A DNA stretch of 6,771 nucleotides from Candidatus Poseidonia sp. (GTDB lineage Archaea; Thermoplasmatota; Poseidoniia; Poseidoniales; Poseidoniaceae). Of this stretch, positions 1 to 5,512 are shown piece by piece; position 1 is the stretch's first letter; every line of letters begins with the position of its first letter. The notes under the pieces are model-generated. The model was not told the origin of the DNA. It did no database searches and was given only the letters and a program-made list of their open reading frames with translations. The stretch lies in the NCBI GenBank assembly GCA_013330155.1, contig DUIU01000156.1, forward strand, positions 200-6,970. Reading direction: 5' to 3'. The translations under genes were made by a program, and so were the position numbers.

Positions 1-2
1 CT

Positions 3-983
3 ATGTCGCCAACCAGCACACCTCGCTGGGTTTGGGGCCTCCTTGTTGCCGCCGTTCTAGGCGTATCAAGTGCAGGTGCACTGTTTCAACACGTTGACGC
101 CGTACCTCCGCTGCTTCGTGCCTCTTGGCGCCTGCAACTCACTTCGTTGGTTTTGTTCCCCTTGTTCATGTATCAGTGGGTAACCATCGAGGCGGACGTG
201 GCTCAACGCTTCTGGACTCGCAAGACCTGGCTCCTTCTCTCCGCAAGCGGTTTAGCCCTCGCTGCGCATTTCGGAGCCTGGGTAGCAAGCCTTGACGAAA
301 CGACTCTTACCCACTCGTTGCTCTTTGTAACCGCCCACCCTCTGGTGATTGTGGTCGGTATGTTTCTTTTGGCACCAACCATTGCCACCATCCGCCGACC
401 AATGCGAAACGAAGCGCTTGGTGCGTTGATTTGTTTTATCGGCGCAGGCATCACCCTTCTCGATGCAGGGTCAAGTCAGGGCGACCAGACGGTCACGGTG
501 CTGGGAGATGCATTGGCCTTTGGCGGCGCCGTGTTTGTGGTGGGCTACATCGTTGTTGGCCGTGTTCTCCGCACCTGGCTCCCCATTTTCCTCTATGCCT
601 TTCCCGTTACGCTTCTGGCCGCTTTGCTCTTGATTCCTCTCTCGTGGTTGGTCGAGCCTGATTTCGCAACCTATGGCGTGGTCGGATGGACCGATGGAGA
701 ATTTTTCATTTGGTTCTTGTTGCTAGCGTTGGTTGCCGGTTTGTTGGGGCACACGGGATTGAACACCTGCCTTCGCTACATCTCACCCCTCATTGTTTCA
801 GTCTCGGTCACGCTCGAACCCGTGCTTGGTTCCATTATTGGCTGGTTGTTCTTTGATTCGGGTGTGCCCGGGAAATGGACGTGGCTGGGAGGCCTGGTGC
901 TGATGAGCGGGCTCTTGACCGTGGTGGTGGCTTCGGAACAGGTCTCCATGGAAGAAGCGAACAATCAAAACGGCGCGGCTTGA
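3..983 (+). CDS. EamA/DMT-superfamily membrane transporter
   Basis: 326-residue, very hydrophobic protein that reads as about ten transmembrane helices arranged as two EamA-like halves, roughly residues 9-155 and 165-310. The second half ends with the family-type stretch SVTLEPVLGSIIGWLFF (268-284), matching the 'leP..g.l.gwl.f' signature near helix 9 of drug/metabolite transporters. Arg40 and Arg43 after helix 1 are also typical. The family exports or imports small metabolites at the cytoplasmic membrane, but the substrate cannot be read from sequence. The ATG at 3 is the first possible start in the window; only 2 nt lie upstream, so no RBS can be judged and the true start could be further out. 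The hydrophilic tail (311-326) is followed by surE after 9 nt, and the stop codon overlaps the surE Shine-Dalgarno, so the two are probably co-transcribed. Superfamily assignment is firm; substrate is unknown. Confidence 0.88.
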   Translation: MSPTSTPRWVWGLLVAAVLGVSSAGALFQHVDAVPPLLRASWRLQLTSLVLFPLFMYQWVTIEADVAQRFWTRKTWLLLSASGLALAAHFGAWVASLDETTLTHSLLFVTAHPLVIVVGMFLLAPTIATIRRPMRNEALGALICFIGAGITLLDAGSSQGDQTVTVLGDALAFGGAVFVVGYIVVGRVLRTWLPIFLYAFPVTLLAALLLIPLSWLVEPDFATYGVVGWTDGEFFIWFLLLALVAGLLGHTGLNTCLRYISPLIVSVSVTLEPVLGSIIGWLFFDSGVPGKWTWLGGLVLMSGLLTVVVASEQVSMEEANNQNGAA

Positions 984-985
984 GG
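982..985 (+). promoter_or_regulatory. Shine-Dalgarno of surE, overlapping the upstream stop codon
   Basis: GAGG lies 7 nt before the surE ATG and shares bases with the TGA stop (981-983) of the transporter gene. This favours translational coupling of the two genes. The same motif and spacing recur before three other genes in the window. Confidence 0.7.
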
Positions 986-992
986 CATCGGC

Positions 993-1979
993 ATGGCTCA
1001 GCACAAGGGTTGGCTCTTGTTAACCAACGATGATGGCATTGAAGCCGTTGGCTTTGAATTACTGGTCAAGGCCCTCCACAAGGCAGGATACCCCGTGGCC
1101 GTTCTCGCTCCCAGTGGAAATCACTCTGCTGCAGGGATGAGAATTAACCTGATGAAACCTATGGCTTTTCGAGAACGTAAGGATTTGGTTAACCGCTGGG
1201 AATTGGATGTCCACACCACACCGGTCCACCTTTTCGAATTGGATGGTACACCGTGTGACACCATGATTGTGGCGTTGGATGGTGGACTCCAACAGCTTGT
1301 CCCTGGCGTCCACCCACAGATGGTGGTCTCGGGCGTCAACCTCGGGCCAAACCTTTCGCAGGATTCCTACCACAGTGGTACGATGGGAGCGGCCAGAGAA
1401 GCAGGACTTTACGGCGTGCCTGCCCTCGCCGCTTCGTTCACTTCCTTTGACCCGGAGGGCATGGACCAAGCGGTACTGGCGACGCTTGAGGCGATTGACA
1501 GAGCCACCTCTGTTCTGCCATTGAAGGCAAAGAATCTGGGACGCCCTCAGGGCGCTCTTGACACCGGATATTTCACCTCATGGCCGGACTCAATGACCGA
1601 CGATCGATGGCTTGCCCGTCCAGAAGCTTCCCTGCTTGAGGCTTTTTCCAACGGTGATATGATGCTCAATGTCAATGCGCCATCCACATGGGACGGTCAA
1701 TGGGCCACCACTCGCTTGGGTGTACGATGGTACCGGAATGCGGTTCATTTTGCAGAAACGGAGGATGGCTCAACGGCGACCTTCACCATTGGCGCCGCTT
1801 CGGTCGATCATTCTCCAGTGATTGCTGGCGATTGCGATGCGGTAGAAGAAGACAAAGCCAGTTTGTCATGTCTGGCGGTTTGGCCTCAGAGTCATCCATT
1901 CGCCTTGGATGAAGATTTGTTGGCCCATGGACTTGAAGAAACGGTTGAGGGCTGGCCTCGCTGGTTGGTCAAAGGTTGA
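993..1979 (+). CDS. surE: 5'/3'-nucleotidase SurE, enlarged form
   Basis: SurE is a metal-dependent phosphatase acting on nucleoside 5'- and 3'-monophosphates and is cytosolic. The N-terminus carries the signature LLLTNDDG with the metal-binding pair Asp13-Asp14. A serine in APSGNHSA (Ser45) corresponds to E. coli Ser39. The SGVNLGPNLSQDSYHSGTMGAAREA block (113-137) supplies the metal-ligand Asn116 and the conserved SGT. The C-terminal part (MMLNVNAP, 223-230; DCDAV...LSCLAVWP) matches the usual end of the fold. At 328 residues it is longer than the usual ~250, mainly through extra sequence at about 172-222 between the Rossmann-like core and LNVN. The start is supported by GAGG at 982-985, 7 nt upstream. 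The gene overlaps the end of the convergent trmY by 11 bp. Family is certain; whether the insert alters substrate choice is unknown. Confidence 0.95.
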   Translation: MAQHKGWLLLTNDDGIEAVGFELLVKALHKAGYPVAVLAPSGNHSAAGMRINLMKPMAFRERKDLVNRWELDVHTTPVHLFELDGTPCDTMIVALDGGLQQLVPGVHPQMVVSGVNLGPNLSQDSYHSGTMGAAREAGLYGVPALAASFTSFDPEGMDQAVLATLEAIDRATSVLPLKAKNLGRPQGALDTGYFTSWPDSMTDDRWLARPEASLLEAFSNGDMMLNVNAPSTWDGQWATTRLGVRWYRNAVHFAETEDGSTATFTIGAASVDHSPVIAGDCDAVEEDKASLSCLAVWPQSHPFALDEDLLAHGLEETVEGWPRWLVKG

Positions 1980-2583
1980 GCTCAACGCTTTCGTCCAACA
2001 AGAAATGGACGATTCCGATAGCCATGTGGCCCTGTAGCCATTGCTCACCTAACGAGCGAAACACGACGTTTTCTTCTTGAATTGTTTCAAGAGGTTGGTC
2101 GTCGCTCAAGACAAAATTGACCTCCTTTGGAGATGGTTTGCTCTCCTGTGGTAATTGAGCCCCCTTGTTCCAGAGCCGAGGAGTATTGGCGTCCAAGACC
2201 ACGGTCGGTGAATCCTTCCATTCACGTAGGGTTAATTCCAGACCTCCACCACTGTGAGTAATGCCTGCGGTGATGGGTTGCCAATGGCCAATTGGAGGTA
2301 AAGGTGTGGCGATGACCTTGCCAATCGTACCTGCTATAGAACGCTCATCTGCGTGTAATCCTTTGAGCGTTTCCCCATCAAATTTAATTCGTCTTGGAGG
2401 TCCCGGACCGCCGAGTAAGTGCAGCACGACGACGGTGTTTTCTCGAAGTCCATGGCTGGTCATGAGTCCTGCCATGAGGGCCCGTATGAGTACATCCATG
2501 CGTCCTCCAGCGCTGGCCAAATCATTGAGTGGCAATTTGCCTTTGGACATCGCACGGTGCCCAACCACCGCAAACCGTCGCAT
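1969..2583 (-). CDS. trmY: tRNA (pseudouridine(54)-N(1))-methyltransferase TrmY
   Basis: TrmY is a SPOUT-class, SAM-dependent enzyme that turns pseudouridine-54 in the T-loop of archaeal tRNAs into N1-methylpseudouridine. The 204-residue protein follows the family order: MRRF N-terminus; the DLASAGGRMDVLIRALMAGLMTSHGLR region (21-47), equivalent to 'DLPG..GRlDvl.R....a...SHgiR'; then GPGPPRRIKFDG (59-70), GLHADERSIA (75-84) and the SAM-knot C-terminus VNFVLSDDQPLE plus SLGEQWLQGHMAIGIVH. I chose the ATG at 2583 over the TTG at 2589 because GGAGG (2595-2591) lies exactly 7 nt upstream and because relatives begin MREF/MRRF. The start follows the coaBC stop by 2 nt. The Cys that normally follows His in the 'HC' near the C-terminus is Met187 here. 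Family assignment is strong. Confidence 0.92.
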   Translation of the reverse strand: MRRFAVVGHRAMSKGKLPLNDLASAGGRMDVLIRALMAGLMTSHGLRENTVVVLHLLGGPGPPRRIKFDGETLKGLHADERSIAGTIGKVIATPLPPIGHWQPITAGITHSGGGLELTLREWKDSPTVVLDANTPRLWNKGAQLPQESKPSPKEVNFVLSDDQPLETIQEENVVFRSLGEQWLQGHMAIGIVHFLLDESVELNL

Positions 2584-2585
2584 CG

Positions 2586-3788
2586 TCAATCCTCCTTGCC
2601 TCGCTCAATGAGGGTTTGAATGGCATCATTGAGTTCATCCGTTGATTCCAATACAAAATGAGCACCTTGCCGGTCAACCAAATAACCTCGAGGTTTGCTG
2701 GTATCGCCCAAATCTTCGAGACGGTTGGCCACAACAGCGGTCATCCCTGCTTTCTGGGTCTGAGCATAGGCCCGGTGGATGAGGTCTTTTTGCTTAATTC
2801 CCGATTCAAGTTTGAAGCCGATTCTTACGGCAGAAGAACAAGCGTCTTTCAATTCCATGATGTGTTTTGGACTCTCAGTAAGTTTGAGGTTGAGTGAACC
2901 TTGTTGACTCGCCAATTTTCCTTCCGCTGGTGCTTCAACCACATAGTCGAGCACGGCTGCGGCATGAACCCAAGCATCGATGTTGTCGTTGGTCAGGGCC
3001 GTGCATTCTTTCAGCATAGCCTCAGGGGTTGGGCAGTGGATGACGAGCGGTAGCCATTCGCATGCCTTCACCGTGGTCATGCCGGCCACGCAGGTCACAT
3101 CGTGGCCATGTTTGTGCAAGTGTTCGGCCAAACTCCATCCCGTTGCGCCCGAGCTTGTGTTTTGCACATGGCGTACATCATCAATCGGAGAACGGGTCGC
3201 TCCCAAGGTGATCACGACGCTCTTGCGGTTGGATTTTCGGGCGTTGGTGAGGTGAGCGAGTTCGGCCACGATTCTCTCAACGCTAGGCGTTTTTCGTTTG
3301 CCTTCAGATTCGGGTCCCCAAAGGACATGTATCCCTTGTTCACGCATGGAATCAACGATCTCATCGGTGACCGGGTCGTTGGCCAAATCGACATGCATGC
3401 TGGGAACCATCATGACAGGGGTATCTCTGGACCGTGCAACGGAAAGCGACATCATCAACGGGCCGTGTTGCAACCCGTGAAGGTGGCTGGCCATCACATC
3501 CCTCGTTGCCGGTGCTACCAATACGGCGTCAGCCATGTTGAGGGCCGTTAAATCACCGTCCCAGTCCGTGATGACCTCTGCTTGCGAGGCCCACCGGACG
3601 GCCAAAGGCGTGATGATGCGCTGGGCGGAGGGGGTCATGATAACGGTCAATTCGGCCCCTTCACGCCGCAATGCCCGGGCCAGACGGACGGTTTCAACGG
3701 CCGCAATTCCTCCGGTGACGCCCAGCACAATTCGCCGCTTTTCAAGCGAAGAACCTGTGGTTTCAACGTCCGTATCACGGAGGGCCAT
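2586..3788 (-). CDS. coaBC: Bifunctional phosphopantothenoylcysteine decarboxylase / phosphopantothenate-cysteine ligase
   Basis: Catalyses two steps of coenzyme A synthesis: ligation of cysteine to 4'-phosphopantothenate (CoaB), then FMN-dependent decarboxylation to 4'-phosphopantetheine (CoaC). The 400 residues are normal for the fusion. The CoaC half has the flavin-binding VLGVTGGIAA (21-30), ADAVLVAPAT (86-95) and PSMHVDL (129-135), where bacteria have PAMN; a His here fits archaeal homologues as I recall them. No ACG cysteine clamp is seen; the region reads GPESEGKRK (158-166). The CoaB half starts near 188 with VVITLGATRSPIDDVRHVQNTSSG; Asn210 matches the catalytic Asn210 of E. coli, and Lys291 in GKLAS fits the essential Lys289. 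The position of E. coli His75 reads as Asp79, see findings. The ATG at 3788 has no SD, so the message may be leaderless, or an alternative start exists before residue 19. First gene of a unit with trmY. Confidence 0.93.
   Translation of the reverse strand: MALRDTDVETTGSSLEKRRIVLGVTGGIAAVETVRLARALRREGAELTVIMTPSAQRIITPLAVRWASQAEVITDWDGDLTALNMADAVLVAPATRDVMASHLHGLQHGPLMMSLSVARSRDTPVMMVPSMHVDLANDPVTDEIVDSMREQGIHVLWGPESEGKRKTPSVERIVAELAHLTNARKSNRKSVVITLGATRSPIDDVRHVQNTSSGATGWSLAEHLHKHGHDVTCVAGMTTVKACEWLPLVIHCPTPEAMLKECTALTNDNIDAWVHAAAVLDYVVEAPAEGKLASQQGSLNLKLTESPKHIMELKDACSSAVRIGFKLESGIKQKDLIHRAYAQTQKAGMTAVVANRLEDLGDTSKPRGYLVDRQGAHFVLESTDELNDAIQTLIERGKED
2591..2595 (-). promoter_or_regulatory. Shine-Dalgarno of trmY, inside the end of coaBC
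   Basis: On the - strand the sequence reads AAGGAGG, then 7 nt, then ATG (2583). It sits within the last codons of coaBC and decides the trmY start against an in-frame TTG 6 nt earlier. Confidence 0.75.
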
Positions 3789-3880
3789 GGTGTTGGGAAC
3801 CTGCAGACCGTCAAGACATCTTCGCTTGAGAGCCCCGGTCGAAACAAATGGTTCAAATGCTTCTCATGCGAGGAAGAATC
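3789..3880. other. Divergent intergenic spacer coaBC / membrane protein gene
   Basis: This 92-nt spacer must hold the promoters of both coaBC (leftward) and the membrane-protein run (rightward). The only A/T-richer stretch is around 3842-3860, which carries CAAATG twice (3845-3850 and 3854-3859); it could hold TATA/BRE elements, but no convincing box is seen in either direction. An interrupted inverted repeat spans 3806-3840: GACCG (3806-3810) with CGGTC (3836-3840) outside, and TCAAG (3811-3815) with CTTGA (3825-3829) inside. Promoters are inferred from gene orientation only. Confidence 0.45.
3870..3873 (+). promoter_or_regulatory. Shine-Dalgarno deciding a GTG start
   Basis: GAGG lies 7 nt before GTG at 3881, the same arrangement as for surE, trmY and the gene at 4597. 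The earlier in-frame ATGs at 3848, 3857 and 3866 have no such motif upstream, so the GTG is the better start. Confidence 0.6.
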
Positions 3881-4519
3881 GTGGCCAACAGTCGTGCTGA
3901 TGAGATGGTGCTAGCGGGTTCGGCACCCACGCCACAACCCGGTAGCGATCCCGTTGAGCATATTCACCGCGGAACAAGTTTCATCGTTCTTGTTGACGGA
4001 GCCATCGTCATCTTTATTCTCGCTCAAATTCTTGGCCGTGCTGGACTTTTGTCGAGTCCGATTGGAAATGGCTTTCTTGCCTCCGTTGTTTTCACCGGAC
4101 TCATCGTCTATGCTGGATACCGAAATCGGAAACCATGGGCCTACTGGCCAAGTGTGGTTGTCCTCTTTCTTGCGACATTGGTGTTCCTGGCCAATGCCCT
4201 TGTATCCCTCTATATGATGCTCGCAGGTGGTTTTTTGTCCAACCTTCTCTTTGTGTTCTTATTCGCTTGGGCGGCCCTTGGTTCAGGAAGGAGGGCGCTG
4301 TTCCACTGGCACCCTGGCTACCGTGCAGGCTACCTTCGAAAAGGCCCAATGGACTCCTTCAACTTGGAAGACGGTGAGATGCTGGCAGCGTGTCCCACGT
4401 GCCTTGCTGTTTTGGCCATCAGGCCTGAAATGCTAGGGGATGCTGACCGGTGTCCACATTGTGGCGGTGCTCTGGTTAGCCAGAACCTCATCAAAAAATA
4501 CAACGACGAAGAAGCATAA
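3881..4519 (+). CDS. Uncharacterised four-helix membrane protein with C-terminal zinc ribbon
   Basis: I do not recognise a named family. From the GTG at 3881 the protein has 212 residues. A short hydrophilic N-terminus (1-31, with Pro-rich APTPQPGSDP) is followed by four predicted membrane helices at about 33-52, 60-80, 90-113 and 114-134. A hydrophilic tail of about 75 residues ends in two CxxC knuckles, CPTC (171-174) and CPHC (191-194), spaced as in a rubredoxin-like zinc ribbon. The basic residues after helix 4 (GSGRR, 134-138) suggest a cytoplasmic tail, so the ribbon could bind nucleic acid or a protein partner there. ATGs at 3848, 3857, 3866 or 3905 are alternative starts, the first adding 11 residues. 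The stop is followed by T-tracts. Being a real gene is well supported by composition and motifs; role unknown. Confidence 0.75.
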   Translation: MANSRADEMVLAGSAPTPQPGSDPVEHIHRGTSFIVLVDGAIVIFILAQILGRAGLLSSPIGNGFLASVVFTGLIVYAGYRNRKPWAYWPSVVVLFLATLVFLANALVSLYMMLAGGFLSNLLFVFLFAWAALGSGRRALFHWHPGYRAGYLRKGPMDSFNLEDGEMLAACPTCLAVLAIRPEMLGDADRCPHCGGALVSQNLIKKYNDEEA

Positions 4520-4522
4520 TTG

Positions 4523-4540
4523 CCTTTTTCCCGCTTTTTT
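4523..4540 (+). terminator. Candidate archaeal oligo-T terminator or attenuator
   Basis: Just after the stop codon of the zinc-ribbon membrane protein there are two T-runs, TTTTT (4525-4529) and TTTTTT (4535-4540). Archaeal RNA polymerase commonly terminates at such T-tracts without a stem. CCTTTT (4523-4528) is also complementary to AAAAGG (4544-4549), so the tract may take part in the leader folding described for 4523-4590. Termination is inference. Confidence 0.4.
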
Positions 4541-4590
4541 GCCAAAAGGAGGCTTCTTGAAGGGAAGCGCTTACGCCTCCTTAGGGAGGG
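4523..4590 (+). promoter_or_regulatory. Possible translational switch: alternating helices over a Shine-Dalgarno
   Basis: Three complementary pairs compete in this short leader. Helix A: CCTTTT (4523-4528) with AAAAGG (4544-4549). Helix B: AAGGAGGC (4546-4553) with GCCTCCTT (4575-4582), eight perfect pairs around a 21-nt loop. Helix C: CCTCC (4576-4580) with GGAGG (4585-4589), five pairs closing a 4-nt loop. Helix C would hide the Shine-Dalgarno of the gene at 4597. Helix B uses the same anti-SD bases and would free it; helix A removes part of the left arm of B. The complementarity is seen directly. Regulation is inference, and a duplicated SD-like sequence could arise by chance. No known riboswitch class is recognised. 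Confidence 0.4.
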
Positions 4591-4596
4591 TCAATC

Positions 4597-5202
4597 ATGT
4601 CGTCAATTCAAGACCGACTTCAACAATTGTTGGACGGAGAAATTGATGCTGCCGACATTGCTGACGACCCTACATTGGTCAGCCTTGCCGACCGCCTGTA
4701 CGGGATAAAAATCGCCGCTGTCCAACCCGTGAAGGCCCGAGATGCGAAGGATTTGCTTGCAACCCCTGCGGCGGTTACCGAAGTCGCTCCTCCCACGAAC
4801 ATGCTCATCGAAGTGATCGCTCCCGAAGAGGCACCAAATGCCGGTGTCCCGCTTCCTCTTCCCGATATGACGCTTGATTTGCCGCCAATGCCTGTGACCA
4901 AAAAGAGCCCACTGCGTTTTGTCATGGCCTCCGGCCTCGTCGTTGTGGTGGTCAATCTCTTTGGAGTGTTTTCCGGAATCCTCGGGGGTCTTTGCGAATC
5001 CGGCACGTGCCGAGGGCCGGAACAAGACCGGCTGAACCTCATGAGCCCCCATCTATGGGGCGAATCGGATGGTTGGTCCTATTCCCTTCTCTCCGAAAGC
5101 ATGAGTGGCGTTGGCGGTGTATCCGGCGGCATTGGCATCCCTGACATCGTTGCGCTCGTCGTGCTGGCAGGCGGATGGTTCATCCTTTCTCGAAGGAAGT
5201 GA
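4597..5202 (+). CDS. Uncharacterised two-helix membrane protein with soluble N-terminal half
   Basis: No family recognised. The 201 residues divide into an acidic helical N-terminus (1-40, around LLDGEIDAADIADDPTLVSL), a low-complexity Ala/Val/Pro linker (41-103, including PLPLPDMTLDLPPMP), a first membrane helix (107-128), an outer loop of about 50 residues, a second helix (181-197) and a basic RRK end. Basic residues flank the first helix on its N-side (KK, R) and the second on its C-side, so by the positive-inside rule both termini should be cytoplasmic. Two cysteines in GLCESGTCRG (Cys133, Cys138) would then lie outside and could form a disulfide; a Gly-rich stretch (171-180) precedes helix 2. 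The N-terminal segment recalls small regulatory or adaptor domains but gives no specific match. GAGG (4586-4589) lies 7 nt before the ATG. The next gene follows 6 nt after the stop. Confidence 0.75.
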   Translation: MSSIQDRLQQLLDGEIDAADIADDPTLVSLADRLYGIKIAAVQPVKARDAKDLLATPAAVTEVAPPTNMLIEVIAPEEAPNAGVPLPLPDMTLDLPPMPVTKKSPLRFVMASGLVVVVVNLFGVFSGILGGLCESGTCRGPEQDRLNLMSPHLWGESDGWSYSLLSESMSGVGGVSGGIGIPDIVALVVLAGGWFILSRRK

Positions 5203-5208
5203 GCCTAC

Positions 5209-5487
5209 GTGTCGCCAGATGGGTTGCTCTCAGAATCCATTGCCTACATTGGTATGCTCTGCATTCTGTTGGCTTTTCTTCTCGAAACTCGCAATGTATT
5301 GCACAGCAAGCAACCCATTTACCTGATTTTGATGGCCGTTGGTTCGGGGCTCTTGGGCGTGCGGGCCTTCCTCATTGATGAGTGGGCTTTCCTCGTTCTC
5401 GAGGTCGTTTGGTGTGGGGCAGCTGTCCTTGCTATGGTTTCCCTCGGGAAGTCCACGGTTCCAAGTGATGATGAAGCGTCATCTTGA
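5209..5487 (+). CDS. Small three-helix membrane protein, CBU_0592-like
   Basis: 92 residues with three predicted helices at about 9-26, 36-56 and 58-78 and an acidic tail (DDEASS). The pattern IAYIGMLCILLAFLLE, then QPIYLILMAVGSGLLGVRAF, then VLEVVWCGAAVLAMV fits the CBU_0592-like domain found in small membrane proteins of unknown function ('iG..l.l.aY.l......s..y...n..Gs..L.......w....l...W...a'). The match is from memory of the family pattern, not from a search. The start is GTG, 6 nt after the previous stop, with only a weak purine-rich SD (AAGGAAG, 5193-5199). Starting at the next ATG (5254) would cut into helix 1, so GTG is preferred. It is probably co-transcribed with its neighbours. 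Confidence 0.72.
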   Translation: MSPDGLLSESIAYIGMLCILLAFLLETRNVLHSKQPIYLILMAVGSGLLGVRAFLIDEWAFLVLEVVWCGAAVLAMVSLGKSTVPSDDEASS

Positions 5488-5512
5488 TGAGACCGAGGTT
5501 CACCCCGAAACC

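Noticed and set aside
1059..1469. - strand open frame of 136 codons opposite surE
   Set aside because: Covers the catalytic SurE motifs on the other strand, with no SD or recognisable domain.
2584..2589. TTG start for trmY giving a 4-nt overlap with coaBC
   Set aside because: It would leave the SD only 1 nt upstream; the ATG at 2583 has the 7-nt spacing used elsewhere and the family-like MRRF start.
3102..3551. + strand open frame of 149 codons opposite coaBC
   Set aside because: The - strand frame encodes all CoaBC motifs; this is its complement shadow.
3845..3859. Twice-repeated CAAATG as an operator or TATA-like site
   Set aside because: Too short and too close to chance to call a site; mentioned only within the spacer description.
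4557..4646. Leader peptide starting at TTG 4557 after AAGGAGG, overlapping the gene at 4597
   Set aside because: SD spacing is only 4 nt, the start is TTG and the peptide resembles nothing; the AAGGAGG is better explained as a helix arm.
4603..5052. Long - strand open frame opposite the two-helix membrane protein
   Set aside because: Shadow frame: basic/Ser/Arg-rich product without domain features, while the + strand frame has SD, membrane helices and sensible ends.
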